A stretch of 64,000 nt of DNA, from positions 1 through 64,000 of the forward strand of contig NZ_VZIZ01000034.1 in the NCBI RefSeq assembly GCF_009812035.1, given 5' to 3'. Position 1 is the first letter of the stretch; every line of letters begins with the position of its first letter. Shown one piece after another: positions 63,156 through 64,000 of the stretch. This DNA is from Psychrobacter nivimaris (lineage in GTDB: Bacteria > Pseudomonadota > Gammaproteobacteria > Pseudomonadales > Moraxellaceae). The notes below the pieces were generated by a model that was not told the origin of the DNA, ran no database searches, and saw only the letters and a program-made list of their open reading frames with translations. Made by a program: the position numbers and the translations under genes.

Positions 63156-64000
63156 ATGGAATCTCAAACCTTAAACATCAATAAAGTTATTGATGAAGCC
63201 AAATTTTCACCTTTTCATTGGAAAGTCCTGTTTTGGTGCTTACTGATTATTATCTTTGACGGCTACGACCTCATTATTTACGGCGTGGCCCTGCCATTAC
63301 TTATGGAGGAGTGGTCATTGACTTCGGTACAAGCAGGTTTTCTTGCTAGCGCAGCACTATTCGGTATGATGTTTGGTGCCATGATTTTTGGCACTTTATC
63401 TGACAAAATCGGTCGTAAAAAAACAATTATGATTTGTGTCGCTCTATTCAGTAGCTTTACTTTTTTTGGTGCTTTCGCTAGCGGGCCTATGCAGTTTGCG
63501 GCTTTGCGCTTCATTGCAGGTCTAGGTATTGGCGGCGTGATGCCAATCTGCGTGGCACTAACATCTGAATACGCACCGAAACGTATGCGTAGTACTTTAG
63601 TCGCTATTATGTTCAGCGGTTATGCAATTGGTGGTATGACGTCAGCATTATTAGGATCTTTTTTGGTGCTAGATTTTGGCTGGGAAATTATGTTTTATAT
63701 TGCGGGCATCCCTACTTTGCTATTGCCAATTATCTGGAAGATGCTACCTGAATCCTTGATGTATTTGGTCAAAGAAAAGCGAGAAGACGAAGCTAAAAAT
63801 ATCGTTCAAAAACTGGCTCCTCAAGAAAAAGTTACACCCTCTACTACGTTAGTACTAGACGAACCCACCAAAGGTGATGATGCACCAATTAAAGCGTTAT
63901 TTCTGAACAGACGTGGATTCACTACTATTATGTTTTGGGTAGCATTTTTTATGTGTTTGCTGATGGTTTACGCTTTAGCAAGCTGGTTACCAAAGCTAAT
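63156..64000 (+). CDS. benK: MFS aromatic-acid transporter BenK-like (incomplete at window end)
   Basis: The first 281 codons of a major-facilitator transporter of the aromatic acid:H+ symporter group. The start has GGAG 8 bp upstream; an ATG 4 bp earlier stops after 10 codons. The first helix carries the AAHS motif DGYDLIIYGVALP, and the loop between helices 2 and 3 reads GTLSDKIGRKK. SEYAPKRMRS follows helix 4. It continues beyond base 64000. Placed after the cat-ben unit with its own operator, it most likely imports benzoate alongside BenE. Confidence 0.9.
   Translation, partial: MESQTLNINKVIDEAKFSPFHWKVLFWCLLIIIFDGYDLIIYGVALPLLMEEWSLTSVQAGFLASAALFGMMFGAMIFGTLSDKIGRKKTIMICVALFSSFTFFGAFASGPMQFAALRFIAGLGIGGVMPICVALTSEYAPKRMRSTLVAIMFSGYAIGGMTSALLGSFLVLDFGWEIMFYIAGIPTLLLPIIWKMLPESLMYLVKEKREDEAKNIVQKLAPQEKVTPSTTLVLDEPTKGDDAPIKALFLNRRGFTTIMFWVAFFMCLLMVYALASWLPKL

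Overview
The window looks like chromosomal DNA of a gammaproteobacterium of the Moraxellaceae, most probably Psychrobacter. This is inferred from the CatM/BenM-type regulator and its ATAC-N7-GTAT sites, the nitrate-cluster layout with a phosphatase-kinase gene, the moderate G+C content and the density of LysR genes. No rRNA, tRNA or CRISPR array was found. Several reading frames were given a later start than the longest possible one, where a ribosome-binding site decided it.

Layout. (1) 1-2.3 kb: a complete IS3-family element sits against the last 61 codons of a copB-type copper-resistance gene, followed by a DUF305 membrane protein and a small membrane protein. (2) 2.4-4.6 kb: an old-yellow-enzyme ene-reductase with a divergent LysR regulator. 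(3) 4.8-18.5 kb: assimilatory nitrate/nitrite reduction. One leftward unit holds the nitrate transporter, a PP2C-kinase fusion, a flavoprotein, the nitrate reductase NasA and the sirohaem enzyme CobA. The divergent nirB and nirD complete the path to ammonium. Both divergent units have a sigma-54-like -24/-12 element about 100 nt before the first gene. (4) 18.5-22 kb: a LigB/DODA dioxygenase, DoxX, a LysR regulator and a protein resembling DUF6977/NADAR. (5) 22.1-25.2 kb: copA and cueR, copper export and its sensor.

(6) 25.3-33.5 kb: a pxp/kip-like cluster (PxpA, PxpB, PxpC, AccC, AccB, an NRAMP-like transporter, DUF1445, and a divergent IclR regulator). It also encodes a second biotin-carrier-like protein whose biotin-accepting lysine is missing. 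The parts together resemble a split urea-carboxylase-type enzyme plus a 5-oxoprolinase. (7) 33.6-43.2 kb: assorted single genes (LysR regulators, a glutathione S-transferase, a quinone-oxidoreductase-like MDR, an OLD-type ATPase/TOPRIM protein, homocysteine methyltransferase, an EamA exporter, an atypical SDR), a roughly 285-bp MITE-like element and a perfect 12+12-bp palindromic operator. (8) 43.7-50 kb: a glycan cluster of four glycosyltransferases; the first ends at a TAA that separates it from an in-frame membrane ORF. (9) 50.1-64 kb: a complete benzoate-to-beta-ketoadipate cluster: catM, then catBCA-benABCDE-catIJFD-benK. Benzoate is oxidised to catechol by BenABCD. CatA, CatB, CatC, CatD, CatIJ and CatF then convert catechol to succinyl-CoA and acetyl-CoA. 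Exact ATAC-N7-GTAT sites occur before catB and before benK.

The most interesting items are the biotin-dependent pxp-type cluster with the lysine-less carrier, the stop codon inside the glycosyltransferase reading frame, the OLD-type protein, the palindromic operator, and two unexplained inverted-repeat elements.
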